DNA of 64,000 bases from Paludibacteraceae bacterium (GTDB lineage: Bacteria > Bacteroidota > Bacteroidia > Bacteroidales > Paludibacteraceae). The position numbers and the translations under genes were made by a program. The notes beneath the pieces are model-generated. The model was not told where the DNA came from. It searched no databases and was given only the letters and a program-made list of their open reading frames with translations. Each line of letters opens with the position of its first letter. Positions within the stretch are counted from its first letter, which is position 1. The DNA lies in assembly GCA_017471175.1 (NCBI GenBank), contig JAFUVS010000013.1, positions 1 through 64,000 on the forward strand, read 5' to 3'. Shown here in pieces: positions 37,370 to 46,500 of the stretch.

Positions 37370-38353
37370 TTATTTCTTGTAGAAATATACTGCATCAAGG
37401 TTGAGTTGCGCACCGGGAACGCCTTCGGTCAAGACACAGAAGACATTAACGCCTGCAGCACAAGTAGTTTCCGCCAGTCCTGCTACGTAATTGGACATCG
37501 GAATATCAAATTCGTGCCAAGCACCATCGCGCGTGAAGTCCTGATAAACCGTTCCGTCATAGATCACTTTGGAACCAAGAATAAATTTGGTCGTGTTCTC
37601 TGCTCCGAACAGATAGAAGCAGTGGCTGAAATTGTCGGTCGATTTGATAGCGATGTGCAAGAAATAGTCATCGGGAGCTGCTACGATAGCGGCACGCAGA
37701 GCCTCTGCGGCTTTCCAACCTTCGCCGGCATCAGTCAGGCAGAAACCTGCACCCGACCAATCGTTACCGGTAGCCACCCATTCATTTCCTTCATTCACTA
37801 CAAGGGCCGTATAGCCTTCGGTGTTACCATGGAAGTTCAAGCCGGAAGCAGTACCTCCGATATATGTTTGATTCCATACATAGAGGAATTGGTCCACATC
37901 GTTCGGTTGGAACGAAGCTACCACCTTGCTTTCATTGGCGGCATACGTAACGCCGTCTAAAATGATAGGCCATACTTGACTGCCTTTGAGTTGCGCACCG
38001 GTTTGTCCACCTGCTTTCTTTACGGCAACCACACAAGTCTTCGTTTGACCGCCTTTTGACTTAGCGGTAATAACGGCACTACCTTCTGCTACGGCAACGA
38101 CTTTGGCACTCTTGCCGTCGTTAGCGGGCGTAACGGTGGCTGCCTGGGGATTGGAAGTCTCCCATTCAACTGCGATGGTAGCGGCGATGGTTTCTTCTTG
38201 ACCCACTTCAAGATTAAGAGAGGTCTTGTCTAATGCCAATGCTGCCTCGCTGTCTCCATTGGCGGGGGCATCTTTGTCTTTCTGTTTACATGCATTGAAG
38301 CCGACTAAGGTCAGCGCGGACAATGCGATAGCAATCATTTTGTTTGCTTTCAT
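37370..38353 (-). CDS. Surface glycan-binding lipoprotein (SusE/F position)
   Basis: A 327-residue lipoprotein (lipobox GFNAC, Cys22) directly downstream of SusD, the usual place for a surface glycan-binding protein. A BIG2-like domain occupies about 38-112 (AVEWETSNPQAATVTP). The remainder (about 120-327) is a beta-rich module with many aromatic residues (LYVWNQTYIGG, GNDWSGAGFCL, GAWHEFDIPMSNY). No catalytic motif is visible. Sequence conservation in this class is low, so the call rests on position, lipobox and domain style. Confidence 0.75.
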   Translation of the reverse strand: MKANKMIAIALSALTLVGFNACKQKDKDAPANGDSEAALALDKTSLNLEVGQEETIAATIAVEWETSNPQAATVTPANDGKSAKVVAVAEGSAVITAKSKGGQTKTCVVAVKKAGGQTGAQLKGSQVWPIILDGVTYAANESKVVASFQPNDVDQFLYVWNQTYIGGTASGLNFHGNTEGYTALVVNEGNEWVATGNDWSGAGFCLTDAGEGWKAAEALRAAIVAAPDDYFLHIAIKSTDNFSHCFYLFGAENTTKFILGSKVIYDGTVYQDFTRDGAWHEFDIPMSNYVAGLAETTCAAGVNVFCVLTEGVPGAQLNLDAVYFYKK

Positions 38354-38453
38354 AATGGTTGTTTTTTAATTGGTTAATAATATTCTAGTTTAATACTAGT
38401 TTTTACTTTCAACTTTCTACTTCAAACTACACTAAACTCTAAACCCTAAACTA

Positions 38454-40085
38454 TCAATACCCCGGATTTTGGGTCATCGGTGTGGAGTTGAGTTGCATCT
38501 CCTCTTGCGGGATGGGGAAGATTTCGTGCTTGCCTGCCACGAACTCCTGAATATGGTGCTGTGCATCGGCAGTTTCGGTTGCCTTATAGGCATCCATGTG
38601 GGCTTTGAGTCCTGTACCGTTGACACCTTCCCAACGAACGAGGTCAAACCAGCGGTGTCCTTCCATCGCCAATTCGCAGCGGCGTTCGTGGCGCAGAGCC
38701 GCATCATCGGCAACGCTTATTTCAGGCAGTCCGACACGCGCACGCACTTGGTCTATATAGGTCTTGGCTGTTCCGGCATCGCCTGCGCCGAGACATGCCT
38801 CCGCATACATCAGCAGTACATCGGCATAGCGAATCTGCTTATTGTTAAGCGGTCCGCGAGAGGCGTGCAGTTTCCACTTGCCATAACCTCCACCCACATC
38901 TGCGGGGTCGCGATACATACCGTATTTGTTGTTGAGCATATTATTTCCCAAATACGTCTCATCGGACTGCGCCTGATAGCCGGGTAACAAGTCGGAGTTC
39001 GGCACCAGAATAGCTGTTTCACGACGCGGATCGCCTGCTTCGAACTCATCGTAGAGGTTCTGCGTAGGATGGTTGAAGCCCCAACCTCCGCCTACTTCAC
39101 TATTACGGCTACGGGTCAGAATCTGCGTGAAACTGCCGGCGGTGAAACCAAAGCCTTCACCGTAATCGCCCCACGCCACCTCGGCGTACTGAATTTCGAA
39201 GACGGATTCCCTGCCATTCTCGCCTGCTATCGTGAAGTTATCCTCGTAATTCGGGCAAAGACTATATTCGCCCGAAACGATGACTGAATCACCCCACGCT
39301 TTGGCATCTTTGTAGCAATCGGCAACGGATTTAGTCAGCCCCTGTTTCTGCCAATAGGGCGAAGCCATATAGAGATTCACTTTGAGCAGCATTGCCTCGG
39401 CGGCACCTTGGGTGGCTCTGCCGAGATCCGCCTCTGCATACTCGCTTTTCTTGGGGAGGTTAGTCTGCGCAAATTCGAGGTCTGCAAGGATTTGCGTAAA
39501 CATCGCGTCCACCGAAGCGCGAGACATACCCCAGTCGTCAGACGAGCGGAGCACTTTGAGGGGCATCGGTACACCGGCAAACACGCGCAGCAAGCGAAAA
39601 TAGTAGTACGCGCGTAAGAAATGCACTTCACCCAAGAGGCGGTTCTTCATTGACTGTGTGAATTCAGCATCTGTTCCTATTTCCATCTTGCCGATGTACT
39701 CCAACGCGAGGTTGCAGCGACCTATACCTTGGTATTGGGCACGGTAGAAATTCAAGAGCAATGTATTTTGGTCCGTCGTTCGCCAGTTCTCGATGTCGTA
39801 TGCGTCCGCCATATCGGTGGTTGAGCCTCCACCTTTAAGGGCATCATCGCTTGCCACATCGCCTATGAACCACTCCGAGCAGTAGGTATTGTTGTACTCC
39901 CACATAAGGGGCACATAGCAGCCTGTAACGTTCTGTACAGCCGCAGCCGTAGAGGTATAGAAATCCTCCAAGAGCGTTGTCCCCGGCTCTATCTCTGTCA
40001 AGTAATCCTTGCAACCGGTCATAGAAAATGACAAAGTGATGAAGGATAACGTATAAAGGGCTATTTTTCTCATTATTCGTTTCAT
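38454..40085 (-). CDS. susD: SusD/RagB outer-membrane glycan-binding lipoprotein
   Basis: A 543-residue SusD homologue: lipobox SMTGC (Cys25), then DYLTEIEPGT, the TPR-type helices (NLALEYIGKM, EVHFLRAYYYFRLLRVFAGVPM) and the C-terminal RagB/SusD domain (YADVLLMYAEACLGAGD, RHERRCELAMEGHRWFDLVRW). It caps the SusC barrel and helps capture oligosaccharides. It lies 44 bp after SusC; the gap holds a GAAA-rich repeat on the minus strand. The specific glucan is inferred from the downstream hydrolases. Confidence 0.95.
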   Translation of the reverse strand: MKRIMRKIALYTLSFITLSFSMTGCKDYLTEIEPGTTLLEDFYTSTAAAVQNVTGCYVPLMWEYNNTYCSEWFIGDVASDDALKGGGSTTDMADAYDIENWRTTDQNTLLLNFYRAQYQGIGRCNLALEYIGKMEIGTDAEFTQSMKNRLLGEVHFLRAYYYFRLLRVFAGVPMPLKVLRSSDDWGMSRASVDAMFTQILADLEFAQTNLPKKSEYAEADLGRATQGAAEAMLLKVNLYMASPYWQKQGLTKSVADCYKDAKAWGDSVIVSGEYSLCPNYEDNFTIAGENGRESVFEIQYAEVAWGDYGEGFGFTAGSFTQILTRSRNSEVGGGWGFNHPTQNLYDEFEAGDPRRETAILVPNSDLLPGYQAQSDETYLGNNMLNNKYGMYRDPADVGGGYGKWKLHASRGPLNNKQIRYADVLLMYAEACLGAGDAGTAKTYIDQVRARVGLPEISVADDAALRHERRCELAMEGHRWFDLVRWEGVNGTGLKAHMDAYKATETADAQHHIQEFVAGKHEIFPIPQEEMQLNSTPMTQNPGY

Positions 40086-40129
40086 AATCTTTTTCCTTTC
40101 AATTTTCGTCTTTCACTTTTTCATTTTCA

Positions 40130-43100
40130 TTAGAACATTGCGTTCAGTCCGAACGTGAATGTTCTGCTCTGCGGGTAGTTGCCGTAGTCCACACCGCCTC
40201 CCACTTCGGGGTCGTATCCCTTATAGGCGGTGATGGTAAAGAGGTTGCCTGCCGTAGCGTATAGACGAAGCCTGCTGCAGCGGAATGTTTGCGTCCACTT
40301 GAGCGGGAAGGTATAGCCTATCTGCACGTTTTTGAGTCGCAAATAAGAGCCGTCTTCGATGAAGCGGGTAGAGTTCTCGGTGTTGGTAGGCGAGCCGAGC
40401 GGATTGGGGATTGTACCGTTGCGGTTCTCCAACTCATACGGATTTACGCCGTTAGCAATCATAGCGTTCTGCACGGCGGCGGTATAACCTACCCACACAT
40501 CGTTTTTCATATAACTTGCCAGGGCATAGCCACTGCCATCGCTCTCCAACATCTGCCGCTGGGCATTATAAATAGAGTTGCCTGCAGCACCTTGGAAGAA
40601 CAACTGGATGTCCACTCCATAGAAATCGATACCGAAATTCAGACCGTAGGTCAGTTTGGGGAATGGATTACCGATTACCATCTTGTCGTTTTCGTCCAAT
40701 TTGCCGTCGCCGTTCACGTCTTTATAACGTGCATCGCCAGCGTGTACGCCAATCGTACCGGCATCGTAGGTATAGAGTTGCTGCAAAGCCTCTTCATCCG
40801 TCTGATAGACACCTTCGTATTGGTATCCCCAGAAGGAGTTGAGTGCCATTCCCTGGTCGGTTTTGGTACGGTCGCCCCAAAGCGGTGAACCGCCATTGAG
40901 TTTAGTCAGTTCGTTATGCAGGAAACTTAGGTTCGCACCGATGCTATAATGTACGGCACCTACTTTGTTTTCGTGTCCCAACGTAATTTCCACACCTTGG
41001 TTAAGGATATTCCCCACGTTGCGGGCTAACGAATAGCGGTTACCTACTTGCGCGGGTGCGTTCACATGAAGGATAGCATCGATGGTTGAGCGATGGAAAT
41101 AATCGATGGCACCGCTTAACTTGCCATTCCAGAACGCGAAGTCGATACCGGCATCCCATTGCTGGTTGGTCTCCCATTTGCCGTCTTCGTCCACGAGGGT
41201 GAGAACGGCTGCGCCGCCTGTGGCGTTACCCGAGTTCTGCTCCGACCCCAAGGGATAACCGTAGAACACATTGTCGGAAGATCCCATAGCGTATTGGAAC
41301 GAATTGGAGGATATACCATCGTTACCTACTTGTCCGAAACCGGCGCGGAGCTTGATATTATCCAACCAGTCTAACTCCAAGTCACGAAGGAAAGGTTCTT
41401 CGCTCAAACGCCATGCTACAGCGGCGGACGGGAAGAATCCCCACGGGTTCTTGGTAAACTTGGAGGAAGCATCGGCGCGGAAATTGACGGTAACCATATA
41501 ACGGCTGTCGTAGTTATAGAACGCACGTCCGAGGAAGGACAGGCGTCGTGTACGACTCACTTCGTCCGAGGCATAGGTCTGGTCCTCTGTGGCGCGACTC
41601 AGATACCAGTTGCTGGGGATAGGATTGAGTATTTGCGCACCCGACCCGCCGATACCGTAGTAGTTATACTCCGACCAAGTCTGACCTGCCATCACGGAGA
41701 AATTATGCTTACCTATCTCGCGGGCATAAGTTACGGTTACTTCCTCCAAGAGTTGTAAGCCACGGTTGAGACTTGCGTCAATATAGTTCTTATCCGAAGC
41801 GTTATACCCCGTATAGATATTGGGGTAGCCGAAATTGCGTACGCGATTGACTGCGTAGTCCGCCGAGATGGAAGGTCTGATAGTCAGTCCTTTCACGGGG
41901 GTTATTTCGAAGAATACATCGCCGATAGCCCGTTCGCTACGGCTATTCGGTTCGTAGTTATACACCATTTGGTAAGGGTTGGTGACGTTCTTGAAGTTAG
42001 AGCCTGCAGAGTAATAGCCGCTGATGTCCGTACCGTTCTTGTTCACAGAACCTTTCGGATAATACACGGGGTCCCACGGAGCCATCGCCAATGCGCCGGA
42101 GATGATAGACGCACCCGCAGAAGAACTGTTGTTCATAGCAAAACGGCTGTAGGAAGATACAATAGAGAAATGCTCACCTATTTTGAGCCATTCGCGTACC
42201 TTATAGTCGGTATTGAGACGAAGCGTGAAACGGTTGTAGTTGCTGCCGATAATCGTTCCTTCCTGTCCGAAATAGGAAGCGGAAAGGGCGTAATGTCCTT
42301 TTTCGCTGCCTCCGTCAAAAGCGAGGTTGTAGTTATGCATAAAGGCATTGCGGCGGAATACTGCATCCTGCCAATCCGTCTCTTGGGCGGCGTAATTGAA
42401 ATTGATAGGATAGTATTCGCTTATCTTCGTGATGTCGGCATTGCCGAGTTTGTACATATTAAGCCAGGAAGTGAAGCCTTTTTGCTGGTAATAAGCAATT
42501 TCTTCCGCGCCGTTACGCATAGCCTGAATACGCAGTTCGGTGTCCACAAAATCTTTGCTATTGAGCACGTCCATTTTCTTCCAGCGGTTCTGCATTCCCC
42601 AGTAGGCATCGAAACTGATATTCACTTTCCCTTCGCTACCGCTTTTGGTAGTGATGAGAATCACGCCGTTGGCACCGCGACTACCATAGATAGCCGCAGC
42701 CGAAGCGTCTTTAAGGATTTCCATTGACTTGATGTCGGTGGGTGAGAGCCACTTGATGTCACCGGTAATGACACCGTCAACGACATACAAGGGGTCGTTC
42801 TGACCGGTAGCCGAACCTATACCTCGGATTCGGATGGTAGCACTTTCGCCCGGCTGTCCGCTGCCGGACGTTACCGTTACGCCGGCGGCACGCCCTTGAA
42901 GAGCCTGATCCAAACCCGAAACGGGTGCTTTGAGCAACTGCTCGGTACTGACCGACGTGACGGCACCCGTCAGGTCGCTCTTCTTCATTGTACCGTAACC
43001 GATGGCTACCACTTCATCCAACTGCACGTTGTCGGGCTGCAAGGTGATTTTAAGCGGTTGTGTCCCGCTTACCTTTATCTCCTGCGTTTTATAGCCTATA

Positions 43101-43321
43101 TAGGAGATTTGCAGCACACTACCCACCTGCGCCTCTACGGAGAAATTGCCGTCGAAATCCGAGATGGTACCTACCGTCGTGCCTTTGACCATCACGCTGG
43201 CACCGATGACCGGATCCGGCTCGTCTGCCGCCATCACGGTACCCGTTACGGTAATACTTTGAGCCTGCAAACCCAATCCGCACATAAGAATGGCGGATAA
43301 CAAAAAGAATTTTAGTTTCAT
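40130..43321 (-). CDS. susC: SusC/RagA TonB-dependent outer-membrane transporter
   Basis: A 1063-residue transporter. The signal peptide (KFFLLSAILMCGLGLQAQ) is followed by a carboxypeptidase-like regulatory domain (TVTGTVMAADEPDPVIGASV to VGSVLQISYIGYKTQEI). Next are the TonB-box region (LDEVVAIGYGTMKKSDLTGAV) and the plug with IRIRGIGS and DPLYVVDG, with MEILKDASAAAIYGSRGANG before the 22-strand barrel, ending YPQSRTFTFGLNAMF as expected for an aromatic C-terminus. It imports oligosaccharides in partnership with SusD. There is no N-terminal STN domain, so it is not a FecA-type signalling receptor. A strong hairpin lies 47-86 bp upstream of its start. Confidence 0.96.
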   Translation of the reverse strand: MKLKFFLLSAILMCGLGLQAQSITVTGTVMAADEPDPVIGASVMVKGTTVGTISDFDGNFSVEAQVGSVLQISYIGYKTQEIKVSGTQPLKITLQPDNVQLDEVVAIGYGTMKKSDLTGAVTSVSTEQLLKAPVSGLDQALQGRAAGVTVTSGSGQPGESATIRIRGIGSATGQNDPLYVVDGVITGDIKWLSPTDIKSMEILKDASAAAIYGSRGANGVILITTKSGSEGKVNISFDAYWGMQNRWKKMDVLNSKDFVDTELRIQAMRNGAEEIAYYQQKGFTSWLNMYKLGNADITKISEYYPINFNYAAQETDWQDAVFRRNAFMHNYNLAFDGGSEKGHYALSASYFGQEGTIIGSNYNRFTLRLNTDYKVREWLKIGEHFSIVSSYSRFAMNNSSSAGASIISGALAMAPWDPVYYPKGSVNKNGTDISGYYSAGSNFKNVTNPYQMVYNYEPNSRSERAIGDVFFEITPVKGLTIRPSISADYAVNRVRNFGYPNIYTGYNASDKNYIDASLNRGLQLLEEVTVTYAREIGKHNFSVMAGQTWSEYNYYGIGGSGAQILNPIPSNWYLSRATEDQTYASDEVSRTRRLSFLGRAFYNYDSRYMVTVNFRADASSKFTKNPWGFFPSAAVAWRLSEEPFLRDLELDWLDNIKLRAGFGQVGNDGISSNSFQYAMGSSDNVFYGYPLGSEQNSGNATGGAAVLTLVDEDGKWETNQQWDAGIDFAFWNGKLSGAIDYFHRSTIDAILHVNAPAQVGNRYSLARNVGNILNQGVEITLGHENKVGAVHYSIGANLSFLHNELTKLNGGSPLWGDRTKTDQGMALNSFWGYQYEGVYQTDEEALQQLYTYDAGTIGVHAGDARYKDVNGDGKLDENDKMVIGNPFPKLTYGLNFGIDFYGVDIQLFFQGAAGNSIYNAQRQMLESDGSGYALASYMKNDVWVGYTAAVQNAMIANGVNPYELENRNGTIPNPLGSPTNTENSTRFIEDGSYLRLKNVQIGYTFPLKWTQTFRCSRLRLYATAGNLFTITAYKGYDPEVGGGVDYGNYPQSRTFTFGLNAMF

Positions 43322-43367
43322 AGTTGAGTTGTCTGTTCGTTATATAGTTAGGGCTATAGACGAACTT

Positions 43368-43407
43368 CCGCCCATCGGCAACCCGTAAAAGGGCAACCGA
43401 TGAGCGG
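43368..43407 (-). other. Strong hairpin in the susC leader
   Basis: A 17-nt arm at 43368-43384 pairs with 43391-43407 across a 6-nt loop, with only a few mismatches; CATCGG/CCGATG is perfect. On the transcribed strand it is not followed by a U-run, so it looks like a processing or stabilising hairpin rather than a terminator. It separates the two upstream secreted-protein genes and the micro-ORF from susC. Confidence 0.7.
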
Positions 43408-43422
43408 ATAGAACGAAGATTA

Positions 43423-43566
43423 TCAATAGATTTCGATGGGATTGAACGGAGGTTCGTAAGAAAGATCCTTCACACCCAGCAATGAGCCGCCACTAATATC
43501 TGCCATAAGCATATAGGACGCTTGGTAATCTGTTACTTGCGTAACCGGTCTGAAATATGTTTTCAT
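43423..43566 (-). CDS. Small conserved-type protein, 47 residues
   Basis: ATG at 43566-43564 to TGA at 43425-43423. The translation begins MKTYFRPVTQVTDYQ and ends PPFNPIEIY. Small Bacteroidales proteins with the same layout (MK-aromatic-x-P start, then a Gly/Ser-rich and Pro-rich end) are common; no function is known. It lies 20 bp after the stop of the 1374-residue gene and 101 bp before susC, on the same strand, so it is in the operon. A short decoy frame remains possible. Confidence 0.5.
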   Translation of the reverse strand: MKTYFRPVTQVTDYQASYMLMADISGGSLLGVKDLSYEPPFNPIEIY

Positions 43567-43585
43567 TGTTGTAATGGATTAAGAG

Positions 43586-46500
43586 TTACTTACTTTCAAT
43601 GAGTTGTCCTTGCGCATTATACATCTTGCCGTCGCGCAGGATATAGAGTACTCCGCCACGCAATACCTTGCTGCTTGCGTTTTCGCCAAGTACTTGCTCT
43701 ACATCGGTAGGCGTTTCAATCTCTTCGTTCTCGAAGACGACACGTGCACGCGGAGCCAAGCCCGGACCGCTGACGGGGAAGTTAAGAACGAAGTAGCCGC
43801 GCAGTGCGTTCATAGTCTGTTCAGCAGGCAGGTCAGCCGTTTTGTAGAGATAGCGGTCGCTACCCAGTACATAGCCGTTGGTGATATTCAGCAGACTCTC
43901 TCCGGCGCGCGGAGCATATATGCCATAATATGCGGCATAGTTGTCTGCGGGTACAATGGGACGGAGTACATTGCTGATAGTTACATCGGTGAAGATGGGG
44001 TTCTTCACGTCGGCTGACGGCGTATAGAGATACGGTACACCGGCTTCGAGAGAAGAGGCGTTGACGAAGTTCAGACGCAGGTCGCCGTTGTCCTTCACAT
44101 ACGTATTGTTGAGGCGGGTCAATGCACCGGGCAGTTTCTCAGCCAAGGTCGCTTCATCCAGATCAAACGGCAAGACGAGGGTATAGAGATTACCGGCGGT
44201 GAACATACGATTGACGCTTACTGCTGCCACTTCCATATTGTTATGCGCAGCGAGAGCAGACGTATTGTCTTGTGCCTCATAGATAGCCAACACATTCGGT
44301 TCTTGATTTTCAGAACCTACCATATAGGTAAAGTTGAAGTTCTGACCGTATCCTGCACCTCTGACATCCCACATACAGTTGAGATTGATGTTATCTTCAT
44401 AGGTGTCTGTTGTGGTAAACGTAGCCGTATGAGCGGCACCGTAACCGGTCAGTTCGTGGGCAACGCCGGCGATGTTAATGAATGCTACGAAGCCAAGTAA
44501 GTCCTTATCGGTCGTGAGTGAGAAGGTGAGGTGCTGCTCTACGTCACGCGTAACGGTATAGGTGAGCAGGATATTGCCTTCTGTGGACGGGTTGGCGACT
44601 GCGTATCCGTGCCAAACGGTTTCGGTCAGGGCATCCACTACGGTGATGGTGCATGTAGCATAAACCGTGTTGTCGGAAGTCAGGCGCGCCGTAATAGTAG
44701 CCGTTCCGGCGGCTTGAGCGGTTACCACACCATCCACAACCGTAGCCACAGCCGAATTGGTTGTTTCCCACGTCAGAGCCCTGTCGGTAGCGTAAGCGGG
44801 CGTGAAGGTCGGCGTGAGCGTGAGCGTTCTGCCTACCAACAGGTTAGCCGAGTTCTGACTGAGGGTGATAGACGTAACCGAAACGGCATCATCGCAAGCC
44901 ACTGCGTATTCGGGACGAACATTCAGCAATTGATTATAAGTCACTTCGCCAGCACCGGCAAAGACTACATAGAGCGGCGTGCCGAAATACGGTTCACCCT
45001 CCGAGTCCATCGTAACGGTCAGCGTATGGTTGCCATCAGAGAGTACGCCTTCGTTGCGAACGTCTTTGACGCTTATGTTCTCGGGACGATAGAAGACCGT
45101 ACCGCCGAAGTTAGTCAATTCTTCTGCGGAGCGAACAATCATCGTATATTCGTCCACGTCGGAGCGTTTAACGGTCAGATAGATAGTATGGTCGTTAACC
45201 GTCATCTCGGTGTTGCAATAGGTGGTACCCAATGCGCGGAAGTTGGCGGTGAGGTTCATAGAGGCATCAACCGTGGCATTGAAGGTTGCATTGGTGTTGC
45301 CGTTCGACCAATCCACGAAGACATATCCGTCATTAGCAACAGCCGAGAAAGTAACTTCGGTACCGTCAGCCACTGTGCCGCCTTCGGGAGCCAGACCTGT
45401 CTCGGTAACCACTACGGAAGCCGTACCATAGGTGGCGTTATTGGCAGTAGCCGAAACAGATTGCAGACCGGCTGCCGTCTTCCAGAAATAAACATTGTCC
45501 AAAGCCATCTTGCCGGAAATGAAGCTGATACCGTCGAATTTCATCCAACGTACATTATCACTACTGAATGCCGGGTTCTCGGGGTTGAAATTGAAATCAG
45601 ACAAAGCGATGTCATAACTTTGCCAACCGTTGCCGTTGTGCGAGAGACGCAGGGATGCAAGAGCCGCATCGTTGATGTTGATATTGATAGCGTTCGTTCC
45701 GGCTTGGAGCGACCAGATGTCGATGTGGAGATATTCCATTGCGGAAGCATCAATGCCCATACCCGAACCGCGATAGGCTTCTTGGGCAATGATTGCATCG
45801 GCACCATCGTTGTACATACCCCAAGTAACCACATTGTCACCTGCCACATTATAGACGAGGCTATGGTCACCGCTGATGTTCTGCTCCATCATCAAGGTAG
45901 GACCTGCAAAACCGTCCTTGTCAAACTCATGTTCAAGGATGGAAGCAAAAGCGTCACTATAAATAGGTACAATCTCTTTGCCTGTTGCACTCGGCACGGG
46001 AGCGGCTACCAAAGGAATAGACGTATCTTGGGTGGTAGTGGCTGCCACATTGACGCTGTTAGCCGATTCGTTACCGGCAGCATCAAGTGCCGTAATTGTA
46101 AAGGTATAAGAAGTTTCGGCGGTCAGCCCCGTAACGGTGATTACGCCTGCCTCGGCAGCCTGTACTTGATCCACACCGTGAGTGGCATCCACTACGTGGA
46201 ATGAGGCAACTGCGCCGTCTTCTTCGTCCGTTCCGGCAACGGCTATGTTCACTCTGTCATACGAAGTGCCGCTCAGGCTTGCCGTTCCCATAACCGGCGG
46301 ATTGACATCCGAAATGGTAGCACGGTCACCATAGACCTCAAACTCCCACATCGAGAAGCCGTAAGCCATATTGTTGTAGCCTTGACGGGCAAAAATCTTG
46401 ACGTAACGGCCTACCTTGTTTGTGAAATTATATACATTGTAGTTCTCATCGGTATTGCCGACTTGGGGTTGTTCGGTATAAGTACCGATAACCGTCCATG

